A program made the position numbers and the translations under genes. Of a DNA stretch of 64,000 nucleotides, positions 24,242-32,371 are shown one piece after another (positions within the stretch are counted from its first letter, which is position 1; each line of letters begins with the position of its first letter). The DNA is from Myxococcaceae bacterium JPH2 (GTDB lineage: Bacteria; Myxococcota; Myxococcia; Myxococcales; Myxococcaceae), in contig JAEMGR010000016.1 of assembly GCA_016458225.1 (NCBI GenBank), forward strand, positions 1 to 64,000, read 5' to 3'. A model generated the notes under the pieces. It did no database searches and was not told the DNA's origin. It saw nothing but the letters and a program-made list of their open reading frames with translations.

Positions 24242-25405
24242 TTACATCGAACGCGTGACGAGTTCGCGCAGCTCGTCGTCCGTGAGCGGCAGGGGATTGG
24301 CCTTCATGCTGCTCGCGGCCCGGGCCTTCTCCACGAGCGTGGGGACGTCCGCCTCCGTGAGCCCTTGTGCGCGCAGGCCTGGGACGCGAAGCGCGTGCAC
24401 CAGGTCGCGCACCCACGCGATGCCGTCCTCGGCGCGCGCGTCCGGTCGGCCGGTGAGCGTCACGGCCACTTCCTGGAAGCGCGGCAGGGCGGGGTGTTGG
24501 GGGGCCCGGGTGCGCAGCGCTTGCAGGTTCACTTCCAACGTGGCCGCCAGGAGCGTGGCGCACAGCGCCCCATGCGCGGCCCCGAGCATTCCACCCAGCG
24601 GCGCCGCGAAGCCGTGCACCGCGCCCAGCCCCGCGTTGGCCAGACACAGGCCGCCCAGCAGGCTCGCCAGGGCGAGGTCCTCACGGCGAGGGGCATCCAG
24701 TCCCTCCAGCACGGCCGCGCGCAGCGAGCGCGCCGAGCGGTGCATGCCCTCACGGGCCAGCGCATCCGTGACGGGGTTGGCGCGCGCGGAGACGAAGGGC
24801 TCGATGAGCTGGGACAGCGCGTCGAGTCCACCGGCCGCGAGCACGGCGGGGGGCGCGCCCTGGAGCAGCTCGGGATCCACGAGCGCCACGCGCGGCAGCA
24901 TGTGCGGGCTGCGCAGGCTGGCCTTCACCCGCGACTCCCTCGAGCCCAGCACCGCGTTGCGCGTCACCTCCGAGCCCGTGCCGGCGGTGGTGGGCAGGGC
25001 GAGCAAGGGCAGGGACGGCTTCGTGAGCGGCTGGCCTCGACCGATGACCTCCAGGTAGTCGAGCGGGTCTCCTCCGTTGGCGGCGAGCGCGGCGATGGCC
25101 TTGCCCGCGTCCAGCGCGCTGCCGCCGCCCATGGCCAGTACCGCGTCGCAGCGTGCGTCCACGGCGTGGGCCGTCCCTTCGCGGGCCACCTCCACCGTGG
25201 GCTCTCCCTCCACGGAGAAGTCCGCGGTGGGGATGCCCAGTCGGTGGAGGCCATCGCGCAGGGGCTGGGCGCGCGCACGGTCCTTGCCCGTGACCAGCAG
25301 GACGCGGGTGGCGCCGAGTCCGCGAGCCAGCTCCGGGGCCTCCGCCAGCCGGCCCGGGCCGAAGACGATGCGCGTCGCGGTGGCGAACTCGAAGGCGGCG
25401 GTCAT
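24242..25405 (-). CDS. Iron-containing alcohol dehydrogenase family protein
   Basis: A 387-residue group III (Fe-ADH) oxidoreductase. The NAD(P)-binding loop is AMGGGSALDAGKA (91-103), with LPTTAGTGSEVTRNAV (138-152). Metal ligands by alignment with FucO are Asp195 in GGLDALSQ, Gln199 where FucO has His, His264 in GAVHGFA and His278 in GAAHGA. The D-x3-Q form occurs in a subset of the family and may alter metal preference. It oxidises an alcohol or reduces an aldehyde or keto group with NAD(P)H; maleylacetate reductase-like activity cannot be excluded. It begins one base after the ABM gene stop, so the two form an operon. Confidence 0.88.
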   Translation of the reverse strand: MTAAFEFATATRIVFGPGRLAEAPELARGLGATRVLLVTGKDRARAQPLRDGLHRLGIPTADFSVEGEPTVEVAREGTAHAVDARCDAVLAMGGGSALDAGKAIAALAANGGDPLDYLEVIGRGQPLTKPSLPLLALPTTAGTGSEVTRNAVLGSRESRVKASLRSPHMLPRVALVDPELLQGAPPAVLAAGGLDALSQLIEPFVSARANPVTDALAREGMHRSARSLRAAVLEGLDAPRREDLALASLLGGLCLANAGLGAVHGFAAPLGGMLGAAHGALCATLLAATLEVNLQALRTRAPQHPALPRFQEVAVTLTGRPDARAEDGIAWVRDLVHALRVPGLRAQGLTEADVPTLVEKARAASSMKANPLPLTDDELRELVTRSM

Positions 25406-25406
25406 C

Positions 25407-25724
25407 TCACCACCCCGCGTCGTCGGGGAAGCGGTTGACGTAGCGGCGGCTGGTCCGGGGCTCGGCCATCATCGGCGCGACGGTGTCCCTCCAGGTGAGG
25501 TAGTGCGGCGTCTCCTTGTGCGCGGCGGGAGCCTGGGCGGTGCGATAGGCCTCGACGAGCATGAAGCGCGTGGGGTCCTCGGTGTCCTGCACCACGTCGA
25601 AGCGCGCGATGCCGGGCTCCTTCACGCTCTCGCGGGCGTTGGCCAGGGTGGCTTGGAGGAAGGCGTCGACGGACTCGGGTTTGACGTGCACCGCGACGTG
25701 GATGATGAGCAGGCTGTTCGGCAT
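25407..25724 (-). CDS. Antibiotic biosynthesis monooxygenase (ABM)-domain protein
   Basis: A 105-residue single ABM-domain protein of YgiN/LsrG size: [74 protein letters not shown]. The ferredoxin-like fold works as a dimer; relatives are cofactor-free quinol monooxygenases or LsrG isomerase. It is the first gene of a two-gene operon with the alcohol dehydrogenase and is divergent from menB across 54 bp. The neighbours suggest quinone/naphthoquinone or aldehyde chemistry, but this is inference. Confidence 0.85.
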   Translation of the reverse strand: MPNSLLIIHVAVHVKPESVDAFLQATLANARESVKEPGIARFDVVQDTEDPTRFMLVEAYRTAQAPAAHKETPHYLTWRDTVAPMMAEPRTSRRYVNRFPDDAGW

Positions 25725-25778
25725 GCGCGCGAGGCTAACCGGCGCGCGGTGAGGGGGGAACTGGTAGGGTCCGCGCCC

Positions 25779-26681
25779 ATGACTTCTTCCATCTCGCCGC
25801 TGTTCAATCCCGCGCGTTGGCGGACCGTGGACGGCTTCAAGTTCAAGGACATCACCTTCCACCGCGCGGTGGATCAGGGCACGGTGCGCATCGCGTTCAA
25901 CCGTCCCGAGGTGCGCAACGCCTTCCGTCCGCGCACCGTGGACGAGCTGTCCCAGGCGCTGGAGGCCACGCGCTTCATGACGGACGTGGGCTGCGTGCTC
26001 ATTACCGGCAACGGCCCCTCGCCCAAGGACGGGGGCTGGGCGTTCTGCTCGGGCGGAGATCAGCGCATCCGCGGCAAGGACGGCTACAAGTACGAGGGCG
26101 ACGAGGGCGCGTCCGATCCCGCGGGGCTGGGCCGCCTGCACATCCTGGAAGTGCAGCGCCAGATTCGCTTCCTGCCCAAGGCCGTCATCGCCGTGGTGCC
26201 TGGGTGGGCGGTGGGCGGTGGCCACAGCCTCCACGTCGTCTGCGACATGACCATCGCGAGCCAGGAGCACGCGGTCTTCAAGCAGACCGACGCGGACGTG
26301 GCCTCGTTCGACGGCGGCTATGGCTCGGCGCTGCTCGCGCGGCAGGTGGGCCAGAAGCGCGCCCGGGAGATCTTCTTCGTCGGGGGCAACTACTCCGCGC
26401 AGGAGGCCTTCGACATGGGGATGGTCAACGCGGTCGTCCCGCACGCGGAGCTGGAGGAGTTCGCGCTGAAGTGGGCCGCGGAGATCAACACGAAGAGCCC
26501 CACCGCCATCAAGATGCTCAAGTACGCCTTCAACCTGCCGGATGACGGCATGGTGGGTCAGCAGCTCTTCGCGGGCGAGGCCACGCGTCTGGCCTACGGC
26601 ACCGCCGAGGCCCAGGAAGGCCGCGACGCGTTCGTCCAGAAGCGCAAGCGCGACTTCAAGCGCTTCCCCTGGTCGTACTGA
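25779..26681 (+). CDS. menB: 1,4-dihydroxy-2-naphthoyl-CoA synthase
   Basis: A 300-residue crotonase-fold enzyme of menaquinone synthesis that closes the second ring of o-succinylbenzoyl-CoA. Diagnostic MenB stretches are [22 protein letters not shown], the [12 protein letters not shown] oxyanion-loop region, [43 protein letters not shown] (Asp form, as in M. tuberculosis) and the C-terminal [13 protein letters not shown]. No other men genes are in the window. The ATG lies 8 nt after TAGGGT, a possible -10, with no clear ribosome site, so the mRNA may be leaderless. Confidence 0.95.
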   Translation: MTSSISPLFNPARWRTVDGFKFKDITFHRAVDQGTVRIAFNRPEVRNAFRPRTVDELSQALEATRFMTDVGCVLITGNGPSPKDGGWAFCSGGDQRIRGKDGYKYEGDEGASDPAGLGRLHILEVQRQIRFLPKAVIAVVPGWAVGGGHSLHVVCDMTIASQEHAVFKQTDADVASFDGGYGSALLARQVGQKRAREIFFVGGNYSAQEAFDMGMVNAVVPHAELEEFALKWAAEINTKSPTAIKMLKYAFNLPDDGMVGQQLFAGEATRLAYGTAEAQEGRDAFVQKRKRDFKRFPWSY

Positions 26682-26691
26682 CGCCCTCGCT

Positions 26692-27207
26692 TCAGTCCCG
26701 GCCGGACGAGAGCCGCCAGCGCAACAGCAGCGGCTCCTCGCTCGGCACGGGACGGAAGCCCACGCGGCGCAGCACGCCGATGGACGCGGCGTTGTCGCGC
26801 AGGCACTCGGCCACCACCGCGCGCACGCCCGGCTGCTGGAACGCCCACGCCACCATCGCCCGCGCGGCCTCGGTCGCCAGTCCCTGTTGGCGGTACTCGG
26901 GAACCACCGAGTAGCCCAGCTCCACGTCGCCTTGCTCGTCCGGGCCTCCCTTGAAGCCCATGTCGCCCACGAGCACTGCGTCCTCCCTGTGCACGAGCAG
27001 GGTGTCCCACTCGCCCAGCGCGGGCTGGCTCGAGAAGAAGGGCAGGGCCTCGGCGACGTCACGTCCCGGCCAGGCGGGGTGCACGCGGACGCCGAGCGCG
27101 GCCTCGAAGCGCTGGCGATCCTCCAGCGCCTCGCGTGCCAGGTGCTGCGTGAAGGGCTTCAACTCCAGACGCGCGGTGCGCAGGTGCGGCACGGGATGAC
27201 CTCGCAC
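26692..27207 (-). CDS. RimJ-type GNAT acetyltransferase
   Basis: A 171-residue acetyltransferase of the RimJ/RimL group: [12 protein letters not shown] start, [43 protein letters not shown] (CoA loop RQQGLA) and [21 protein letters not shown]. Substrates of relatives include ribosomal N-termini and amino acids; this one is unassigned. The start is ambiguous. A 15-bp tandem duplication repeats a GAGGTC/GGGGTC-like ribosome site plus GTG, giving in-frame GTG starts at 27207 and 27192; the second begins right at the conserved LRTARLELK region. It converges on menB (10-bp gap). Confidence 0.85.
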   Translation of the reverse strand: MRGHPVPHLRTARLELKPFTQHLAREALEDRQRFEAALGVRVHPAWPGRDVAEALPFFSSQPALGEWDTLLVHREDAVLVGDMGFKGGPDEQGDVELGYSVVPEYRQQGLATEAARAMVAWAFQQPGVRAVVAECLRDNAASIGVLRRVGFRPVPSEEPLLLRWRLSSGRD

Positions 27208-27216
27208 GGGATGACC
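27189..27216. repeat. 15-bp tandem duplication at a start site
   Basis: GCACGGGATGACC occurs at 27189-27201 and again at 27204-27216, with a period of 15 bp. The duplication keeps the reading frame of the minus-strand GNAT and doubles its ribosome-site-plus-GTG module. Confidence 0.6.
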
Positions 27217-27383
27217 CCGGAAGAGGGGTGCACCGTAGCAGCTCGGGGCCGGGTCGCAGGGCGCCGCGTCGCGTCAGTCGCGGAGAGTGCCCGCGCGGGT
27301 TGACCCGGGAAGAAGGAGGCGTGAGAAGTGTTGCCGCGTCCGTCTCCGCGCCGCCCCCGGCACCCGACCGGGATGGGAATGAC

Positions 27384-30300
27384 ATGACCGATCTCCGCCT
27401 GAGTTTGACTCGCCAGGGCCTGTTGCTGCCGGCGATGGTGATGTTCCTCGCGGGCCCCGCGTGGGCCGCATCCGTGCCGGTGGGGAACGCCGGCTTCGAG
27501 TCCCTGACCGGAAATGGGATTCCGACCGGGTGGACCGCGACCGGGTCCGGCAAGGTGTCCGCCAGCTCGGAGGCGCGCTCGGAGGGGGGCCGCAGCCTCG
27601 TCATCGAGAACCCTGCGGGCGGCGGAGAGACCGCCGTCCAGTCCGAGCCGCTGAAGCTCCAGGTGGGGCGGCTGTACCGGCTGAGCGCCTGGGTGCGCAC
27701 GCGCGGCGTGCAGGCGGATCCGCAGGCCCGCTACCCCACGGCGGTGGGCGCGTGTCTGGCCATGAAGAGCTTCCCGTTCACCAACTGCACGCCGCCGCAG
27801 GGCGCGGACGCGAGCGGGCGCGTGTCGGTGATGTTCTTCGCCACCCAGGCTCAGGACTACGTGCGCGCGTACCTGGGCCACAACGGCAAGGCCACCGGCA
27901 CCGCGTGGTTCGATGACGTGCGCGTCGAGGAAGTGGATGACATCACCGCGTACATCCCGCTGGAGAGCGTGCGCTGGGCGGGCAAGGGCTTCCGGTACGA
28001 CGACGGTGGATGGATCTACGTCCACGTCGAGGGCGAGCCCTATGAGCGCGGCAAGCAGTTCGGTGAGCTCGCCTCGCAGGAGATCGTCCGCTACATCGAG
28101 AAGCTGGGCATCCAGAAGGACAAGTCGGACGCGAGCAAGGGGTGGGAGCAGACGCGTCTGCTCGCGGACTCGCTCTTCCTGCGCAAGTACGACACCGAGT
28201 ACCTGGAGGAGATGAAGGGCATCGCGGACGGCGCCAACAAGGGCGGCGCGAAGTTCAAGGACCGCGACCTGGAGCTGCTCGACATCGTCGCGTTGAACTC
28301 CGCGGTGGACATCAGCCAGCTGGAGTCCGCGAACAAGGTGACGGCGTCGCCCCTCACCGGCCGCAACTTCGTCAAGGGCGAGGATGAGAACGGCCGGGCC
28401 GGAGAGGGCGACCACTGCTCGTCCTTCGTCGCCACGAAGTCCGCGACGAAGAATGGCCGGGTCGTCATGGGGCAGATCTTCATGTGGAACGGCTACACCG
28501 GCGTCCACTGGGACGTGGTGCTGGACGTGCAGCCGACGAAGGGCCACCGCTTCGTGATGCAGACGTTCCCGGGCGGCATCCACAGCGGCGCGGACTGGTT
28601 CATCAACGACGCGGGCATCGTCATTGGCGAGACGACGGTGGGCCAGACGCCGTTCAACGCGGACGGCACGCCGCAGTCCAACCGCATCCGCAAGGCGGCG
28701 CAGTACGCCTCGTCCATCGACGACGTGGAGCGCATCCTCAAGGACCGCAACAACGGCCTCTACACCAACGATTGGACCCTGGCCGACACCAAGTCCGACG
28801 AGGGCGCGTGCCTGCTGCTGGGCACGAACAAGACCAGGCTGTGGCGCACGGGCGGCAATGGTCGCGCGAGCGACACGCCGGGCAACCTCAAGGACTTCAT
28901 CTGGGCCAACAACAACACGCGAGACCCCGAGGTCCGCAAGGAGTACGTGCCCAACCCGAGCAACGCGCCGGTGGACCTCGCGTTCAACACGTGGAACCGC
29001 GACATCGCCTTCTGGGACTTCTACGCGAAGAACGGGCAGGGCGGCATCGACGTGGACGTGGCCACGCGGATGATGGCCTCCAGTCCCATCAACCGGCCGC
29101 ACGCGTGTGACGGGAAGATCACCACGTCGGAGATGACCGAGAAGCTGATGTTCCTCGCGCACTACGGCAAGACGACGCTGCGCGAGAAGATGGTGGGCGG
29201 CCGGTGGATCCCCGACCTGCCCGGCGCCACGCCGCACCTGTCGCTGGGCTATACGGCGTTCAGCCCCCTCTTCGTGGCGGAGAAGCTCCAGGCGGCCAAG
29301 GCCCGCCAGCCCGCCGAGCCGAAGGCGGAGACGCCCAAGCGGGACCTGTCGCGCGTGAAGGAGTCGCTGGGCTTCGACGAGAAGCGCCTGTGGGCCAACA
29401 CGGTGTTCCCCGCCACGGATGGCGACAACTGGTTCTCCAGCGGCTCGGCCGCGTACTGGAACCTCCTCAAGGAGCTGCCCGAGGGCGAGGACAAGCTGGA
29501 CAAGGCCTTCGAGCAGCAGCGCGACGCGCTGTCGGACCTGAACACGCGCTATCTCTACGTCACCTCGCGCGAGGCCGATGTGGTGCCGGGCGCGGCCCGC
29601 ACGGACTACGGCCGCTATGGCGCCTATCTGGTGCCGCGCGTGAAGGGCACCTTCCTCCTGCACCAGCTCCGGCTCCTCCTGGGCAACAAGCAGTTCGCCC
29701 AGGTGATGGGCACGGTGCACACGCGCTTTGGTGGGAAGAAGCTCACCACGGCGGACTTCGTGCGCACCGCGAGCGAGGTGGCTGGTCGCGACCTCAAGCC
29801 CGTCATCAGCCAGTGGGTGGAGCGAAGCGGGCTGCCCGAGCCGCGCATCTCCACGCGCGCGGTGAAGGCGAAAGAGGGCTTCGAGGTGACGCTGAAGGTG
29901 GACCAGTCCGGCGCGCCGTGGCGCTTCTCCACGCTGGTGGAGGTCCAGACGGACAAGGGCTCCGTGTTCGAGCGCGTGGAGGTGAAGGGCGGCAGCGACA
30001 CCTTCACGGTTCGCACGGCGGACAAGCCGGTGCGCGTGGTGTTCAACGCGTCCAGCGACATCCCGGTGCGCCGCGAGCGCTTCTACACGCTGGGCAACAC
30101 GGTGGATGACTGGGACCGCCTGCTGTTCGTGTACGGCTCGGCGCGGCAGGTGGAGTCGGAGCGCACGCTGGCGCTCGGCTACCGCGAGGCGCTCGCGGAC
30201 GCGTCGGCGGAGATCCTCGCCAACGTGAAGCCGGACGCGGAAGTGACGGACGCGGACCTGGCGGACCGCGACCTGGTCGTCTTCGGCGGCGCGGAGGACA

Positions 30301-30632
30301 ACGGGCTCATCGCTCGGCTGGCGGCGGAGAAGAAGCTGCCGCTGGAGGCGGGGCGTCGCTTCTTCCGCTGGCAGGGCAAGACGTATGGCCGCGCCGATGA
30401 CGGTCTGGCCATTGCGCTGCCGAACCCGTGGAACCCCAAGCGCGCGCTGTACCTGTTCCTGGCCAACAGCGGCCTGGAGCTGTGGCACATGACGCATGCC
30501 TTCCAGCGTGGCCTCCAGGGCTGGGCGCTGTTCCGCGGCGCGGACGTGAGCACCAAGGGCTACCACGCCCCGGACTCGCTCACGCAGGACGTGTCCGTGG
30601 ACATCCCCGCTCCCACGCTCGGCATGCGCTGA
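27384..30632 (+). CDS. Exported three-part hydrolase: CBM-like, C45/phospholipase-B-like Ntn domain, M1-type C-terminal region
   Basis: A 1082-residue exported protein. Signal peptide ending AGPAWAA (1-29); a galactose-binding/CBM4_9-like domain (about 30-190: VGNAGFESLTGNGIPTGW, SLVIENP, LYRLSAWVRT, AWFDDVRVEEV); then a C45/phospholipase-B-like Ntn-hydrolase domain (about 200-640) with nucleophile Cys345 in DHCSSFVATKSAT and later WFINDAGIVIGETT. From about 700 the sequence resembles the region after the active site in M1 aminopeptidases (YGRYGAYLVPRVKGTFLLHQLRLLLG, TADFVRTASEVAGRDLKPVISQWVERSGLPEP) but has no HExxH. C45 enzymes act on amide or acyl bonds by self-cleavage before the Cys. The joining of these parts is unusual. 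The upstream frame from 27228 is not credible coding sequence. Confidence 0.82.
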   Translation: MTDLRLSLTRQGLLLPAMVMFLAGPAWAASVPVGNAGFESLTGNGIPTGWTATGSGKVSASSEARSEGGRSLVIENPAGGGETAVQSEPLKLQVGRLYRLSAWVRTRGVQADPQARYPTAVGACLAMKSFPFTNCTPPQGADASGRVSVMFFATQAQDYVRAYLGHNGKATGTAWFDDVRVEEVDDITAYIPLESVRWAGKGFRYDDGGWIYVHVEGEPYERGKQFGELASQEIVRYIEKLGIQKDKSDASKGWEQTRLLADSLFLRKYDTEYLEEMKGIADGANKGGAKFKDRDLELLDIVALNSAVDISQLESANKVTASPLTGRNFVKGEDENGRAGEGDHCSSFVATKSATKNGRVVMGQIFMWNGYTGVHWDVVLDVQPTKGHRFVMQTFPGGIHSGADWFINDAGIVIGETTVGQTPFNADGTPQSNRIRKAAQYASSIDDVERILKDRNNGLYTNDWTLADTKSDEGACLLLGTNKTRLWRTGGNGRASDTPGNLKDFIWANNNTRDPEVRKEYVPNPSNAPVDLAFNTWNRDIAFWDFYAKNGQGGIDVDVATRMMASSPINRPHACDGKITTSEMTEKLMFLAHYGKTTLREKMVGGRWIPDLPGATPHLSLGYTAFSPLFVAEKLQAAKARQPAEPKAETPKRDLSRVKESLGFDEKRLWANTVFPATDGDNWFSSGSAAYWNLLKELPEGEDKLDKAFEQQRDALSDLNTRYLYVTSREADVVPGAARTDYGRYGAYLVPRVKGTFLLHQLRLLLGNKQFAQVMGTVHTRFGGKKLTTADFVRTASEVAGRDLKPVISQWVERSGLPEPRISTRAVKAKEGFEVTLKVDQSGAPWRFSTLVEVQTDKGSVFERVEVKGGSDTFTVRTADKPVRVVFNASSDIPVRRERFYTLGNTVDDWDRLLFVYGSARQVESERTLALGYREALADASAEILANVKPDAEVTDADLADRDLVVFGGAEDNGLIARLAAEKKLPLEAGRRFFRWQGKTYGRADDGLAIALPNPWNPKRALYLFLANSGLELWHMTHAFQRGLQGWALFRGADVSTKGYHAPDSLTQDVSVDIPAPTLGMR

Positions 30633-30674
30633 GGCGTCGTGCCCCGGGCACGGGGCCCTGGTTAGACTTCGGGG

Positions 30675-31640
30675 ATGGTGACCCTCCCCGAAGCCTCGCC
30701 GATTCGCCACGTCACGTTGCCGGAGCCGTGGCTGCTGGACGCACTCTAGCCGCTGCCTCCGGCGCTGCGGGTCGGGCTCTGGGACCTCCAGTCGGAGCCC
30801 CAGGGCCTCGCGCTCGGAGACATCGAGGCGGTGGTGCTGCCGTACATCGGCGCGGTGAAGCGATTGCCCGCGCTCCAGCGGGCGCCGCGCCTGCGCCTCG
30901 TGCACACGCTGACCACGGGTTACGACGGCGTGCTCGCCGCGGTGGGCGATGACGTGACGGTGGTGACGGCGTCGGGAGTCCACGCCGCGTCCACCGCGGA
31001 GCTGGCCATCGGGTTGATGCTGGCCTCGCTGCGCGGCATCGACCTGGCCGCGAGAGACCAGCCCGAGGGCCGCTGGAATCACGTCACCCGCACGTCGCTG
31101 GCGGACCGCAAGGTGCTCTTGGTGGGCGTGGGCGGCATCGGTCAGGAGATTGCTCGAAGGCTGGCGCCCTTCGAGGTGGTGCTCACGCGAGTGGGCACGC
31201 ACGCGCGCGACGATGCGGATGGGCACGTGCACGGCGTGGCGGAGTTGGTGGAGCTGGCGCGGGATGCAGAGGTCCTGGTCGTCATCACGCCGCTGACCGA
31301 GTCGACGCGTGGTCTTGTCGATGCGCGGGTGCTCGCGGCCCTGCCGGAGGGCGCGCTGGTGGTCAATGTCGCGCGCGGCCCGGTGGTGGACACGGCGGCG
31401 CTGACCGCGGAGGTCCTCAAGGGACGTCTGCGCGCCGCGCTCGATGTCATGGACCCCGAGCCGCTGCCTCCGGGCCATCCGCTGTGGACCGCGCCGGGCG
31501 TGCTGATGACGCCGCACCTGGGCGGAGACAGCTCGGCGTTCGCGCCGCGCGCCATCCGATTGTTGCGGGCGCAGCTTGCTCGGCTCGCCGCCGGCCAGCC
31601 CCTGGTCAACGTGGTGCGGCCGGGCTTCACACGCGCGTGA
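30675..31640 (+). pseudogene. D-2-hydroxyacid dehydrogenase with in-frame amber stop at codon 25
   Basis: From ATG 30675 the frame reads 24 codons, then TAG (30747-30749), then stays open in the same frame to 31640. The downstream part is a 2-hydroxyacid dehydrogenase: substrate-domain start LRVGLWDLQ, NAD loop LVGVGGIGQEIARRL, catalytic Arg in VNVARGPVVDTAAL, Glu in DVMDPEPLP and His in MTPHLGGDS. A single base change explains the stop. Re-initiation at GTG 30828 or 30831 would give about 270 residues lacking the first beta-alpha unit. Alternatives are readthrough or a sequencing error. A TAGACT hexamer lies 6 nt before the ATG. Confidence 0.75.
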
Positions 31641-31716
31641 CGTTCGCTCACGCGGCTGGGGCCTCTGCGTCGCGTGGATTGCACGGGGCCTGGTCCGGCC
31701 GGCTATAAGGCTCGCG

Positions 31717-32367
31717 ATGACCACCGTTCTCTATGTCCACGGCCTCGAATCGGGGCCGCGAGGGACCAAGGCCCGCGTGCTGGAGCAGGCGGGCTTCCGC
31801 GTGGTGGCCGCGCAGATGCCCTGCAACCGCTCGGCGGTGGTGCGCGATCCGTTTGTGATCGGCACGGTGTTGGTGGCGCTCGCGCTGCTGGGCGTGGGGA
31901 CGTGGGCGCTCGGCTGGGTGGGCTTCCTCGTCGCGGGCGTCGTTCTGCTGGGGCTTCGGCCTTTCGCGAAGCGCTGGCTCGTGCGGCGCACGGTCCGGCG
32001 CAGCATCGACGTGCAGCTCGCGATGCTGAAGTCGTATCCCGTGGACGTGGTGGTCGGCTCGTCGTTCGGCGGGGCCATCGCGCTGGAGTTGCTGGCGCGG
32101 GGGGCCTGGACGGGCCGCACCGTGCTGCTGTGCCCCGCGCAACGGCTGGTGGCCGAACGGGTGGGGGACACCGCGCCCGTGCTGCCGAGCGACGTGTCCC
32201 GCATCGTGGTGGTGCACGGGCGCCAGGATGAGACCGTGCCCCTGGAGCACTCGCGCGCGCTCGTGGCACCTCGGGCCGCGCGGTTGATCGAAGTGGATGA
32301 TCAGCACCGGCTGGCGAACACCGCCACGCCCGAGAACTTCAAGCAGTGGATCGCCCTCACGGGGTAG
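31717..32367 (+). CDS. Small alpha/beta-hydrolase with inserted membrane hairpin
   Basis: A 216-residue protein of the YqiA-like esterase type: VLYVHGLESGPRGTKARVL (oxyanion loop), nucleophile GSSFGG (Ser116), Asp in VVVHGRQDETVP and His in DDQHRLAN. Between strand beta4 and the helix before the nucleophile, residues about 47-81 form two consecutive hydrophobic stretches (VIGTVLVALALLGVGTW and GWVGFLVAGVVLLGL) followed by a basic cluster KRWLVRRTVRR. This is the pattern of a membrane hairpin, which the soluble family lacks. The enzyme is therefore probably membrane-attached. TATAAG ends 7 nt before the ATG, so a leaderless transcript is possible. Confidence 0.8.
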   Translation: MTTVLYVHGLESGPRGTKARVLEQAGFRVVAAQMPCNRSAVVRDPFVIGTVLVALALLGVGTWALGWVGFLVAGVVLLGLRPFAKRWLVRRTVRRSIDVQLAMLKSYPVDVVVGSSFGGAIALELLARGAWTGRTVLLCPAQRLVAERVGDTAPVLPSDVSRIVVVHGRQDETVPLEHSRALVAPRAARLIEVDDQHRLANTATPENFKQWIALTG

Positions 32368-32371
32368 GGCT

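Noticed and set aside
27159-31724. Minus-strand open frame of about 1500 codons opposite the C45 hydrolase and dehydrogenase
   Set aside because: It is the antisense shadow of high-GC coding sequence: Arg/His/Gly-rich, no family motif, crosses several well-supported plus-strand genes and an intergenic gap.
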